A DNA stretch of 64,000 nt from positions 21,609,901 to 21,673,900 of the forward strand of contig OZ038527.1 in assembly GCA_964036665.1 (NCBI GenBank), read 5' to 3'. A program made the position numbers and the translations under genes. How positions within the stretch are numbered: the first letter of the stretch is position 1; each line of letters opens with the position of its first letter. The stretch comes from Gordius sp. MW1 (taxonomy: Eukaryota; Nematomorpha; Gordioida; Gordea; Gordiidae). Shown piece after piece: positions 12,401 through 26,400 of the stretch. Under the pieces are notes generated by a model, which did not search any database, was not told the DNA's origin, and worked only from the letters and a program-made list of their open reading frames with translations.

Positions 12401-14730
12401 AGAAAAACTTCTATTTAAATATAAAAAAAAAATTTTGTCGAATCACCATTCGCCCCACAGAAATTTTTTTGGAAAAATCGACTAACCCTTATAGTTAAAA
12501 TCTAATAATTTATTTTGTTATTAGTATACAAAATCATAACTAGGATATAGTTACCCCGGTTTGTAACTAGCTTCCGTCTTCCCTATAACCTTTTCCATTT
12601 AGCATGTGATAAGAATATTAAATTTGCAAAAAATACGCTAAATAGAACTTAAAAATTAAGTCTTAATATTTTAAAATATAACCCTTTTCCCTTTGAACAA
12701 AGCTTAAAGTGTTACATGAAATGCATAAACTCAAATGAGGGTCTTTTAAATGTCTTCCACTTTAATAATAATTAAGGTTTAATTATATAATAATCAAAAT
12801 CCAAGTTGGACAAGGCGGACACGACAGAACATTTTTGCACCGAAAATGAGCCCTCAAATTGCATAGCAATTAATACAGTTGAAGGCCTGTCCCTACTATG
12901 TACAGTGTTTTAAAAGCCGCTGGGTTTTGTTTCACTTTTGGTTTTGATTTTCTTTAATCGACCTCTAAACTTAGTCGAAATTTGAAAAACAGACCATAGT
13001 CGACCGTTAGTTTTACTGATCAGAGTCGACCAATCAAAACCCAACCATTTTTACAACACTACTACTATACTATGTTCTTTACAAAACCTAACAATCACAT
13101 GTCTATTGCTCCCAGCTGTTTCATCTACTAATAGTAATTAGTTGCGTTCGTGGGGTGAGAATTTGTTGCAATTTCCTCTGTATTTAAAATCGTAAAATTT
13201 GTGCTAAGAATCGTTTTGCTCGTTCAGGAACCTCTCCCCTTTGAACCATTAACAGGGATGCTGGAGCGAGGGGGAGGCAAACTTCGTCTCACTTTTAAAC
13301 TGGAACTCGATCAACTATGGATTGGCACCAAAGGTTAATTATTCCCAAATTTTATTATTTTTCCTGCCCCACCCTCTTGGTTGATCTTTAAAGGGTTGCT
13401 ATCGCTTTCTAGGTTCAAACGTGTGGACTTAAGTAATGTTTAAAACCTAATATAGTTTTTTGCTAAATAAATTAATAAATTAAATAAATGGAAATCTCAT
13501 CGAGGCTCGTGCTTTTAAAGTCTCGCATAAGGCAATGTTTCAAAAGATATCGCTTTAATTATTTATATCACAATAATCGTTAGGGAGAGTGGTTATCATT
13601 AATATCAGATTGTTATTATTAATGTCTAAATACAGTTTGAAACTAGTTTGGTTAAATATATTCGAAATTTAATGTAAAGAGAGACTCAAATCATTTCCGC
13701 ACTTTGTAAGGGTTTTTGGCTGGAGGAGCCAGAAACTTTTTTTGCTAATTTTTAATTAAATTTATTTATAATGTGAAAAATTTGTTTGGATGGGATGCCT
13801 TTCCCGTGCCTATAATATGAAATTGACTTTCTGTATTGTAGATCGTACCCAAAAAATACCCTTGAATTCCATAGTTGCGATAGTTAGTGAGCCGATAGAA
13901 GACCACGAAGAGTATCACATCATGGTAAGATGCTTTTGTATAAGCCTGAGCACAAATAAAGATTATAACTATATTAATTTATTTAAAAAATTTATGATTT
14001 CATCCACTTTTTCTTGTTATTACATATAATCACTTATGCATTGCCACCAATCTTAACAAATTAATGTGCAATTCTACATACTTGATTTTAGGTAGTAAAA
14101 CCGGCTGGTTTTGTTTGGTCGACCTTCGGTTTAACTAAGACTAAACGGTCGACTCTGGACTGTTTTTTTAAATTTGACTTAGTCTATTTATTTTTAGTCA
14201 CCCTTCCCCTTGTCCAAATATTCTACCTTAATTTAATCTTTTTGCCAATTTTTTTCAAAGTCAGAAGCGAGGTCTTTTTCTAGATTACGTTTCGCCCTAA
14301 ACTCCCCTAAAACATCAAATATTTACAAAAAAATTTTTTTTGATACATAGAAATATGTTTTTTGATATCTTATCCTTCCACCCCGAATATTTGTTTAAGA
14401 CAAAAATCAAATTAAATCGATTAAATTTTTATTTTATATTTACTCTTCTCATATGAGTGTACTTGGTTCAAGAATTCCTCGTGATAAAATTAAATAAACA
14501 CCTAAATATTCTCGCAAAAAACTGACCGTCTTGTTTCAAAAGTATACTTATGATGTTTAAACAGCGTTTGCTACTACATATGCAAGTTCATTATTTGAAT
14601 TTTATTTTCACTTGTTTCTCTACCACATCTTTAGGGTATTCAATTGGGACCTACAGAAGCGTCTCGATATTGGATCTACTGGGTACCTGCTCAATATATC
14701 GAATCCATTAAAAAGGCTATCTTTGGTTAA
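9449..14730 (+). CDS. UBFD1: Ubiquitin-like domain protein UBFD1 (7 exons)
   Basis: Exons: 9449-9587, 9671-9916, about 10092-10304, 10345-10410, 13228-13333, 13842-13924, 14635-14730 (TAA); about 315 residues against about 309 in human UBFD1. The ATG gives MGDKDSPEQIV. A ubiquitin-like fold follows, from IKIKILYKKEKHDLS through KELGATDGSKFMVIGSTIDD. The conserved UBFD1 C-terminal region then runs across exons 4-7 (KVLEKGKPEDAM, KLRLTFKLELDQLWIGTK, VSEPIEDHEEYHIM, LGPTEASRYWIYWVPAQY). Codon phases match at all junctions except the exon 3 acceptor. An in-frame TAA at 10086 and no AG before 10116 leave that border open: an AG at 10127-10128 would fit the phase but drops about a dozen residues. 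Intron 4 (2.8 kb) holds MITEs. UBFD1 is a poorly understood polyubiquitin-binding protein linked to NF-kB signalling. Confidence 0.9.
10932..11283. repeat. GC-rich hAT-like MITE remnant
   Basis: Lies in UBFD1 intron 4. It starts near TAGAGACCAGAAAAGCCCGG and ends near AATCTCACCTCTG, with CGGGC-rich blocks inside both ends. It resembles the hAT-type elements at 37421-38774 and 56562-58038. No clean target duplication, so the limits are approximate. Confidence 0.4.
12903..13061. repeat. GTCGAC-rich hAT-like MITE
   Basis: In UBFD1 intron 4. The left end CAGTGTTTTAAAAGCCGCTG and the right end CCAACCATTTTTACAACACTA are inverted, and the interior repeats GTCGAC/TAGTCGA motifs. Same family as 22741-23155, 37792-38246 and 48101-48308. 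Confidence 0.6.
14093..14220. repeat. Half copy of the GTCGAC-rich MITE
   Basis: In UBFD1 intron 6. Begins GTAGTAAAACCGGCTGG and contains TTGGTCGACC and CGGTCGACTC; the second half is missing. Confidence 0.5.
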
Positions 14731-15903
14731 TCCTGATGATATGTTTACTACCGCACTCTAACGTCCGATATCTACTTGCATATTACCTTTTTTATATTTA
14801 TAAACCACTATTTATAATATGTTTAATTACATGTGCATATGGGTTTGTAGGCGGTGTGCCAAATCTTTAGATAAATTTCTAAATTCAATTGTATGCGTTC
14901 TTAAAACAACAAAAATTATCCATTAAATTTTTTCTAGACAATATGTCATTTATTGTTGAGTTTAAAATCTTATTTTCATGTTAATTGAGGGTGTAGCTAG
15001 GGAGAGTCCATTGCATAACCCCAAATTAATTGTTGAAAGAATTATAGACAAAATGTAAAAAATCGTATCATGTTCTTCCTTTCCCCTTTAATTAAACTCC
15101 TACCGTGGATTACTTTTCTATTATTTGTATTCTGTTATTCAATTATGATTTAAAAGTAGCATCGAAAAAGCTAGTTGCCTCTTAAGGATCATTATTAAAT
15201 CATGAAAAAATTAAAATGTTTATATATTATATAATTTGTATTTATTACATCTCCCTTAAGTGCATAATCGTGTTGTGTTGTGGGATACAATTAAATAAAA
15301 TAAAATCTTTGTCCTCCACCCCCTCATATTTAGCACGCCACAAATTCCTACCCTTAATCAATTTTGCACTCTTTTGTTATTTGCTCATACATAAACTTTA
15401 ATATAAAACCCACAAAATCGTATCTAGAAATTTTAAGATAAAGATTACAGAGTTACAATTTTTGACGGCTAAATCTGAGAGCACGCTTTATAATCTTTAG
15501 AATTCTTAATAGCTAAAATAATAAATTAACGATGACAAAATAACGCGGTACTACTAAACCTATAGCCTATACTTGATTGAACGCAATTTGATGTTACAAA
15601 AATAAAAAGTATTGTTTTTCCTAGTAAATGATATATTGCTGTCAATCAAGAAAAATATTTGCTTGTGGTAGAGAAAGTAACGTGTAAACCGTGACTCTCC
15701 CCACCTATCTCTCTGAATCTAATGTTTCATAAACTATTTGCATGTAATAAATAATTAAACTAAATATTTTTTAAGTATTGTAAATTTTTCCTTTTATTTC
15801 ATAACTCTAGTTAGAAGGGTAACACTGTTTAATATTGTTAAAGATTCTCTATCTCGAAGTCGACATGTAGTATAAATTATATGTAATAAGCAACAGGCTA
15901 TCC
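14731..15903. other. Intergenic between UBFD1 and HCCS
   Basis: AT-rich. Must contain the UBFD1 3' UTR and the HCCS promoter, but I see no certain signal for either. Confidence 0.4.
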
Positions 15904-16701
15904 ATGGGCAATGCTCTATCCGAAATTGAATTGAAAAATGCTAACATATATTTAAATAAATCAACCTACTCAACTCATAAACACGATGAATATCATTCAT
16001 CAACATCTTCTAATTCTCAATGTCCAGTAGACCATGGGTCTATCAATTATTCCGAATGTCCGGCAAAAATGATGTCTAAAGAATCGCTTGATATGAGAAA
16101 CATGATGCCTCCAGCTAATCAAATGCCTTCTCCAGATCAACCTTTTCCTCTCTCAACCAAACGCCAATTATCCACAATTCCAAAATCAGGTACTTCTTCA
16201 ACATGGGAATATCCTTCTCCCCAAATGTTTTGGAATGCAATGATACGCAAAGGATGGAAATGGCGTGGAGCTGATGTAGATGATAAGGATATGGAAACCA
16301 TTATTAAAATTCACAATCATAACAATGAGTTAGCTTGGCAAGAAGTGTTAAAATGGGAAGCACTTCATGCCAAGGAAGGTGAAGAAATGCCTAAGCTTAA
16401 AAGCTTTTCAGGAGATTCTACCAAATATTCCCCGAGGTGATTAAATTTCAATTTTTTCTAAATTTTAATTTTTAGGGCTCGGTTTAGACACTTTTTAGGT
16501 TATGAGCTTCCATTTGATCGACATGATTGGATTGTCGATCGCAATGGAAAAGATGTTAGATATATAATTGATTACTATGATAGTGGCAATATTAATAAAA
16601 ATACTGGTGAATTTACTACTATTGATGTGAGACCAGCATTTGACTCAGTTGAAGCTATGTGGGATCGTATGAGGGTAACATGGTTAAGATGGCGAACTTA
16701 A
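15904..16701 (+). CDS. HCCS: Holocytochrome c-type synthase (cytochrome c haem lyase)
   Basis: Two exons, 15904-16436 and 16476-16701 (TAA), joined by a short 39-bp intron in phase 2 (AG|G gives Arg178); 252 residues against 268 in human. The enzyme sits at the mitochondrial inner membrane facing the intermembrane space and attaches haem to apocytochrome c through two thioethers. Two Cys-Pro haem-regulatory motifs are visible (QCPVD at 40-41, ECPAK at 52-53). The conserved core follows: [33 protein letters not shown] and [21 protein letters not shown]. Its His137 aligns with the human haem-ligand His154. Exon 2 gives [18 protein letters not shown] and [15 protein letters not shown]. It ends WLRWRT. 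Nothing is missing relative to the family. Confidence 0.95.
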
Positions 16702-16773
16702 TTTTATAAAATTTTCAAATGATTTATAAATCTTTATATTTTTATATATTGGCTGAAAAGAGTGTGTAATGTT

Positions 16774-16779
16774 AATAAA
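16774..16779 (+). promoter_or_regulatory. Likely HCCS polyadenylation signal
   Basis: AATAAA lies about 72 bases after the HCCS stop, followed by the GT-rich GTGACTTGTTG. Confidence 0.45.
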
Positions 16780-17479
16780 GTGACTTGTTGATTTGAATTT
16801 TTATAATAACAAAGTTATATTTTTTAATCCTAATATCTGCAAAATTATGACACCATATTTAGTTTTTTTAACTAAGAATTAAATGGTGTAAAGATTTTTA
16901 TCATCTAAGATTTCACAAAATTACTAAAAGATATGGTAATTTGATAAACAAATGTTCTTTTTAAAATTATATGGACCCATTTTAAATAATGACCAAGAAA
17001 GTGTGTTTTCATTAAAAACTAATGAAAATTAATATATTAATTTTTTATATTCATTATCCCAGTATCTTATTATAATTGTACATCAAACAAAATTAACATG
17101 CAGAAGCCATTTTACAAAGAGTGGTAAGAAAATATCATAAATAAAATTATTATTGAAAATTAATGTCATTTACAAATGAATTAAAACACCTTCACATCAG
17201 GAGTAATTTAGACAAGATCTACAAAATTAAATGAAATTCATTTATTCAAAATAATAAATTTCACAGATGACATATAAAAATTATAAATAATCTTAAATAG
17301 TTATAATATTCTATATAAATGTCTACATATGGGCAGTATAGCGTAGTGTGGGGGTGCATTTGCATTGTATAAAATATGATACCATTATAAATAGTCTTTA
17401 TGTTAATCAAATCTTTAGAATTCATGCTATTACATTTTCTATAAATCTAAATAATTGAGAGATATCGCAAAAGAATCTT
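16780..17479. other. Convergent intergenic gap between HCCS and GLB1
   Basis: AT-rich; the two genes run towards each other here. No further exon or repeat recognised. Confidence 0.4.
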
Positions 17480-20400
17480 TCATTTAAAATAACTCAAAAT
17501 GGATATGTAAGGGTAAAAATATCGTTTGATGAATTTGGAAGTGCTGTTTAGCAGGGAAACCCAAAGAGATTTGGTAAAAGCACCCCGTCGCAAGTTGTAA
17601 TCTGCCATAACCAAGCTACGGTATGGACGGTAAATTGGTTCTTTGACAAAATCCAGGCCTAGTTGTGAAAATGTGCAGGGGAAGGGTTTGAGATCGAAAA
17701 TCACTATGACATTGTTTTGGGGAAACGGTTTGATGTAAATACCCGGAACGTACATGGTCATTAAGGGACCTTTAGTGGCCCAATACCGACCCAGATTGAT
17801 GCCGTTCAGGAGGACTTGACCCTTTTTAAGGATAAAAAGATAAGTTGTTAACGACAGAATCAAAGTAGATATATAAAACACTAATAATGACCAATACAAC
17901 GCCTAATTTTGATAAATATTAAGCGAGCGTATCATACTTTAGACTTTAAAAGTTATAAAAACTAAAAACAGTTAGGTATAAAACGTCTTTAAGCCCTATA
18001 TTTTGAATGGCGTTAAATTTATTTACGGCTATATAAGCGGTAATTGCTGATGAATGCTATTTTTATTAAAAATCCCGAGTTAATTAAAAAAAACTATTAG
18101 CAAATTTTTCAAAAATACAATTAAAGTTTGAGTTTGTCACAAAATGGACGAATGACGAGCTATGAATTTTTTGCTAATATAAAAATAATAAAACGTTATC
18201 CAAAAATCGCCATGATATATTAAACAAGAGTGTTCAGTTTAAAAATCAAGATTCTCTTGTCAATTCATTGGACACTTTAGTTAAGTTCCCCTGACAATAA
18301 GCCACTTGTTAAAAGGGCAATATTAAGGTAAAACACATATATTCAAAAAAATATGTCGCAAGCACCAAAGAACTAACGCTAAAGCTTTTGCTATTTATGC
18401 AATCCCCTATGGAAGCCATTAATTAATGAAAATAAATTTAAATTAAAATCGGGAAAAAACGAGCGCCATTACAAATTAAAACCTAGCTATTGAACATTTC
18501 ATTAGAGTTTTACCTTGGTCCACTGCCCCAAGTTGAGGTAGGTATCGTTGGGAGATGGCCCATACTTTTTCCCAATCTTGAAATGGCCCACGAAAAAAGA
18601 GGGCATACAATTATCATTGTCGTCTTCATTAACCTCCGCTATGGGGCTAAGCAACTTTGTCGAGGGTCGCTTTGGGGGTAAAAAATAGCTTAAGGACTCA
18701 AATAACTCATTTATGTAAAGCACTGGTCAATAGGATAATTCATTTTTATTTATTAGGAGTTTGAGACTTAAAATTTTGGTCCTCAAATGAAGGTTTGTCC
18801 GGCTAACACGACATCTCTTTTGTAGCCAGCGATATTTAAGGGAGCATATTTTTTTGATCGAAATAATTTTATTTCAGTAAAATCTCAGGTAGGACAGTGT
18901 AAAGATATTTTTGCGGTAATCGAAAGGAATCAAGAAATTAATCCTTAACACGTCCGTAATTCAGGAGAAGCGATAGACAATTAGGATTATTACACTTTTT
19001 TTTGCTTATAGGTAGCAAAATTTACTTACTTTTAGAAATTATAGCTTATTTTTTTAAAAGTTTAATTCAAAAACAACAAAAATTAATATTAAAATTATCT
19101 CTAATAAATCGAAGATTAATAGCATATTTGGTCAAAATGCATGAATGCGCACTTAATAATAAAATGCCTCTAAAACCTTTGTTTCATTATTAGCTCTAGC
19201 AACGAACTTAATTTCATATTGATTACGCCCCGAATTTTAATCGACTAGAATTATGTTTAGAAATTAAACCAGCAGGCTGACAAGAGACGAAAATTTTGTA
19301 ATCAATTGAAATTAATAAAAATCCTGCATAGGCTAAGTGAAACCACGTGCGAATGATGAGAAACACTAAAGTTTTTGCCGACTCTTGGCCCGTTTTACAT
19401 GTAATGATCTAGATCTTATTTAACCAATTTCCGTTTTATATTTATATACATGTGACTTCGCCTTTGTTACTAAAGAAAAATTTAAAGGACTCACTCCACT
19501 AGTTTGCTTCAAGGTCTGGACTTGCCTGGTGTCATTGGCTAAAAGAGTTGCGATTTTGCCCAAATCGATAGGAAACACCGTCCAGTCTTTCAAGATAGTT
19601 CCGTTGAGATAAACCGTTCCCGTTCCTTTGGTATCATTCATATTAGAACCGTAACATATGCGGCCCTGATTTTCAACCAAAATGTCCAAATGCGAACCCT
19701 TGTACATGGTTTCGTTGAATTCCAGCTTATACACCCTAGCCATCCGGCTAAGCAAACCCTTGAACTCCTTAAAGTATCGAAACAGACATTTAAAAAGTTG
19801 GCGATAGTATATATATAAACCTACCGAAAAAAACGTTCATGGGCGTAGCCAGGTTCTGAATTAGGAGGGGGGGGGGCGAAACATATAAAAGTTCAATTAT
19901 AGAGGGAAACATAAATTTTTTTAATATTTAAGGATTATTGGAAAAAAACGCCCATAAAAACGTTTGCTTCAAAATTTCTAAAAATAGCAAATAGAGCCCT
20001 CCAAAACTCAAGTAGCGATATGGTTAGCTTGCGCGCGAAATTTTTTAACCCAGATTCGAGCCGAAATTTAATAAGATTTAATACAAAATTAATATTAAAG
20101 GAGTTTAAAAGATGGACTTGACGTCTTTGAAAATATTAGTTCACCACATTCATCCAATCGAAACCGAATTAGATTCCTAGACATTGACTCAAAATCCGAC
20201 CCGACCGGACTAATTTTGAAAGTCTTCGGGTCGGGCCGGGTAAGGGTTAAAAAATTTAAAAAGTTTTTGGGTCGGTCGAGTTCGGGTTCGAGAAAGTTAC
20301 TTTGCGGGTCCATAACCCAAACCCGACCAACCAGAATTTAAACCCAGACCGCATTTGAACAAAAGTTCATTTAGGCAATTGTTGGGATAACTCACATATC

Positions 20401-23400
20401 ATAATATGTATGAAAAATAAAAAGGAACAGTATGAGAGTGAAGTGTGAGTGAACGCGGCCCAACAGTTGTTATTAGGCGGATGGGGAAAGGTAACGCAAC
20501 GTTAGACAGGACAGGACATTAGAAGGGAACGATTCAAATGTTTTATTTAAATGACAAAGTAGATCCGAGCAGAAAAATTTATTTTGACTTTTCCCACCAC
20601 TACTTAAACTAAATTGCAATTAAAAGCATTAAAAGAAAACGTTGGTTTTAAAATCACGTAGATAATGCTGTGTTGATGGGGTTAGAAATATCGTGCACCT
20701 TTAAAACCTGTTGTTTAGGACGTTAAATTTATAAGTAATGGCTGTATAAAACTGATTTACAACTGGAAACGTTAATGCAAAGAGGTGTGATAGCAAAGAA
20801 ATTATCACAAATAAGTTTATAAATTTAGGTGGCCATCAGATCTTTTTGGGCCGCAATGAGCCAAGCAAGTAAGAAAAAATAGCATGCCTCTAAAAGTTAT
20901 CCAGTATTTCAAGTCTTTTTTAAATGTAAAATGAAATTTTACACTTATAATACAGACTAATTCTAATTAGGGTCAACTTTGATGCACAAAAATTAAGTTT
21001 TAAAAATTTTGCAAATAAAATATTTATAATAACGTAAGATTCCTATACCATATAAAGAGTAGGGAAAGCGGTGGAATAGGTTTTACCATGAAAACAATTA
21101 TTTCAAACCCGATCAGATATTTTAAGCTAACACCGAGAGCGAGCCCATAAATTGTATTGTAACTAATAAAAACGCTAATTCAATACTTTAAACCCAACTA
21201 CTATGTAGAGAAGAGTTAAAAAGAGGGGCATAGGGGGTTCAAATTACCCCGTCGAAAAAGACGTGTGCCCGATCTCTAAGGTCGGGTAGTTCCAAACTAA
21301 ATGGTATGGGCAAATTTGGGCCGGTTTTATTAGTTGGGGCAGTCCATATGTGGCGGTAAAAAACGAAGCCACCAGCCTGATCCACTTCTTCAAAGGTCGG
21401 GCTATGATCAAACTTTCGTCCGGCACTAGGGTTGTAGCGCTTATCTTTCATGACTTCCATAATGTCCATGCCTTGAAACATCGTAAGCGTTCCGTACGCT
21501 ATTTTGCCTTGCCTGGGGTGCGTGGGCACTGCTCCGTGGGGTAACTGTCGATACTTTAAAATAACGAGGAGAGAAAATGCAGTTATCATATATGGGGCGG
21601 GGTGGAACTTTAAGTAAATTTTATCGAAAGATAACCTATTATAACATGCAACAATTAACTTGAAATTAAAAAAATTTACCGATCGTTTAAACATGTCTAA
21701 TTTATACAATCTACTTAAAACTAAAACAAAAATTTAATTTACCTATTTTTTAATCAGATCTAATTTTGGTTATAAATGTAAATGTTTGTATTCCTATCAA
21801 ACTTAGCTAAAATCTATGTCTAACCTATTGCTCACAGACTCAAAAACGGCTTAGCCAATGGACGCGCATTCAATATAATGGATTTTATAAATACAAATTT
21901 CAACATCAAAATATCAAGTATTGCTAATTATATATTTTTAATTTCCACAAATGAATATTTTATACCAAGTTCCCTATTTTGACCAAATTCCAATAATTCG
22001 TATGGTTTAGCAATTACCAATACTAACATTTTCCTAATGATCTAGCTATTGCGACATAAGAAGACTGTTAAAATATGACAAACACTCATAACAGAAAAAA
22101 CTGAGCACTCATTTCGTCCATACAACTATATAAAATCTTTAAAAAAAGGTGACTCAAACCAGATGCAAAATCTTACTAAGAATCTCGAATTTAAGCTACA
22201 AAAATCCGATAAAAAAAGGCAAATTTTTGTGAGAATAATTTACTTTGCCTATAACGTCGCGGATGGCATAATATTTGGGAGTGGGATCGCCCCCTTCATT
22301 GAGCGGGGCATCAAAATCGTAACTAGTGGGGTTAGGGAGGTACATGGGCTCTTCGAAATTGGCTCCGTTGTTGAAAGCGAAACTCGTTCCACCCTCTACG
22401 ACGTACAAATTAACGCAAGTTCCATTAGATGAATCTAGCATTTGGGTCAGGGTCATGGCCACGATTTCGGGAGGGGTCAGGGAATGGGGTTGGCCCCAGT
22501 GGTCTATCCAGCCCGTGTAGTATTCACTATTGATAAGGGGTCCAGCAGGTTCCGTTTCCCTTTGAGCTTGAAACGATTGATTTACATCAGAGTCTGTGCA
22601 AAATTTAAAGGTTTAATGAGTTTTACTTTTAATGTTAAAAATATGCTATAATTGCTGTACCCTTCCATTTCATTATGAATTAATCCAGTTCGGCAGTGTT
22701 TGTGAAAAATATAGGGAAAGGACGTGAAAACGATATTATGAATATCATTGCGCTAACTAAAACCAAAAGCTTTGGCTTGTTTATGTTTAGTCGACTAAGC
22801 CAAAGGCCAAACCACACGGTCTGTTTTTGTTTAGTTCACTAACAGCCAGGTGCGTAGCCAGAATTTTCTCCCGGGGGGGGGGAATTTTTAAAAAATTATC
22901 CTATAACATTTTTATTTAAACATCAAAATGATAAAATCTGGTATAAAACATAAAGAAAGTCATTCATAGCAATTAATAAGTGTCTTACTTGGTCAGTTAC
23001 GTTGCACAACTATATAATATAAAATTTAGATCTAAAATAATGTTTTTTTCCGGGAGGGAATTTCCCGTTCCCCCCCCCCCCGTCATTTACGCCACTGCTA
23101 ACACCAAACGTGGACTAAACAAAATCCAGGTCTTTTTTACAACACTACCACAAACATTAAATATTAATGGCACTTCGGGTTTAATATGTGAATAATTGTG
23201 CAAAATGGAAGCATATTATCTTTACCCACAATTCTATGTTATGTTATAATACAAGTAAGCCTTTAAACATTAAAACTAAAGCTCATAAGATGCATACCCC
23301 GTATTACATAAATTTTTCCTCTTCGATTAAATTTCGGAGAGAAAATTTATAAAAAATATAAATTAACCTCTAAGCCCAAACTAGTTCTAGACAGTATAAT

Positions 23401-26400
23401 TTATTAAAAGTTGCTACGTATCAGATGGATATATCATCAGAAGATAAGAATTTGATGTCGAGCTGGCACTCCTTAATCCATTGGAAATCGCTGAAAATTC
23501 TAGCCCAGTTTTAAAACCCATCACGTCTTTAAACTTAATTCACTTTAAAAACGAACTTAGATAATGCGTAAATAAGAAAAATCGACGACTTTATAGTAAT
23601 GCTAGGAACTACTAATTAGCCACATTTTGAAATAAATCGCTAGAGGGAGATGATGCGCTAAGCTTAGTGGTCAATTGCCTGGTACTTTAAATTTTATACG
23701 TACTTAAATTTCAACATATGGCTACACTTTGCTTCGAGCAAATAACAATAATTGTGAAGGGAGTAAGGTTTTCGTAGGATCTGCGAAAATAAAGCTAGTC
23801 CTACGAGCATGACAATGGGCTCATCTTTCCCCCAAAGCCAGGCGTTAGAATCGTGTTTTTTTTTTCAAGACTTTATCTTCTCCTTTTTTATTTGTATTTT
23901 TTTTTCCCCTGATGATGGGCTTTTATAGCCAGAAATGTCGCGTTCCATTTCCCTCTACCTACGCTATCAATCCAAATCCACCGGTTTTATACAATGACAT
24001 TTATATAAACGGATTGAAAATTCTTGATTACATATCGCCACAATGTTATTTATAAAATATAGACAGTTTTAGTCAATGAACTATAACTAGTGTTGTTATG
24101 CGGCGCGCCATTTTACACCCACGCCTTAATAGAAAGAAAGAGACTAAGAAGCCACACCCTTATAAAGGTCCCTCGTAAGGCGCGCTTGCCTAGTGTAAGG
24201 TCCCTTTTTTTTACTAATCCACTCCCCCATGGTCCTAAATTGTAGAAAATAGAACCGCCACATGTGCCATTTCATTAGTCACATTAACCATCACATTGAT
24301 GAAACAAATAAGGCATGAGGGTTGTACTATTTACTTTTTTTAACATAAAATAGCAACACTGTGGATAAATCAGTGGCGTAAATGGGGGGGGGGGGGGGGT
24401 AGGAATGAAAAGTTTTTTGATTAATAACTAAATTAAATGGGTTAAAATATCATGGTTTAGTTACATCAAAGACTTTAAGACATAAAAACCTTCGCTTTTT
24501 TTCGCTTCGCGCGTCATCACGAACGCGGGGTAAGAAGGATTTTTTGAAGGAGGGGGTTATAAAATTTTCATGGTAAAATTTTTTTGTAACTATTTTTTTG
24601 GAAAAAAATGATTTTTTTTTAAATAAAATGTATGTTGTGCTTTTACTTGATACAGTGTGTAAAATTTACAAGGGCTTAAGAACATTATATTTTTGGAGGG
24701 GCATAACAAAAACACCAAGTTTAGATACAATTTATTTAATATTGTAACCCTCCCTTCCGGTTACACCCACCCCCCCCCCCCAAAAAAAAAATTAAACAAT
24801 CCTGCGTACGCCCCTGACTAAATTGTGAATGTCCTGTCCGGTACTCAGAAAATTCTAATTTAATATTAATTTACTTACATAGTAGATTAACAAACTTGAC
24901 TGCACTGCACGCACAACGACAGCACACATCGTGTTGATGATGATGACAATAACAACTAGCTAATAACACCCCCTTAGCATATATCTAAGGGTCTATCGGG
25001 TCTCTATGAAAAAATAATAAACAAGCTAATGGTCGGTATTCAACACACCCACACTCAATGTCTTCACCAGAAAAGGAGACTAAAGTGTGGGTGTGGCTCT
25101 TTTTCATAAGACTACAATACCCCCTCAGCACACCCTAGGGCGCGCTATCTAGCGCGCCCGTCACAACACTAACTATAACCATCGGAGGTTCAAATAATAA
25201 CGATTAATATGGATTTAACAAATGTGATCCGCGTGGCAGAGACAAAAACACAAAATCCCTCTTCAGTGCCAGCCTCTATCTAAACGTACGATTTATCATC
25301 TTCATCATGATTTAAACCTTGGATATTTTCTCCTAAAATTATTTAACTTGATTACCGATCCCCCCTCCCCCTCAGAAAATTGAGGGTAGCGTGTATCACT
25401 TCCTCTTTTTTAAGTGATAACTAACTTTTCAAGTTTAATCCTTTGCAATCAAAATTCATTAGCCTAACTCAATAGCCGAAATAATTGTCATGGAATTGCT
25501 TATTTCATATTAAATGTTACCCTACGTTTTTCCCCTGTCCCACTTTCTTTAAACGTGTGTTATTTATTGCCTATAGAATATCAGTTTATAAAGGCCATAA
25601 CCAAGACAGGCCAATGCAATGACCAAAATAGTTTGCTCTACCACATAACTTATGGCACCCACAAACTAAATTCAAAATTTCTATGAGACTTTCAAAATCA
25701 TAATTCAAACAATTTTATCTTCTAATATTTTCCCCACAAAAAACCACAACATTTTTTTGAGCCTCGTCAAATCGCAACCAAATCCACTCAATGCCCACTA
25801 ATTTTATGAATCTCTATTTTAGAATTTCCGGCAAAATTTATCCAAGTTCATAAAACAAATGCAGAAGCACAAGTCCACAGCCATTAAAAATCTCCACGGC
25901 AATTATGCGAAAATTACAAGTTGGACAGGACACTCACTCACTCACTCAAGACAACTAAAAGTGAGGCTATAAATTACCTAGCAATTAAATATCCGTAAAG
26001 CAGTACAATATAGGTGTAGACTCACTGGGTCCAAAATCGATGGTGGCATAAACGTCGGGTATCTTGCCGTGCTTGAGAAAGGATTGAGCATTTCCATCGG
26101 TTGTAAAGAGGACAATTTCGGGTCCCAACAAGCGACGAAACTGATCTCTAAGCGCTATTAAATACGCCGCGTCGTGGGCAAAATAGCTACCATACTCATT
26201 TTCAACCTTAAACATAATGATTTTTTGGGATTGCAATTATATTGGTAACGTTAAAAGATAATTAAATGCGTGCAATAATATTAAAACGGGCATATAAAAT
26301 TTTCATAGCGTATATGGAATTTCATCTTTGAGGAGGACATGTGTTGATATTAATAAAGATTGATGTGACCTCTAACATTCTTGCGAAGGATACATCTCTC

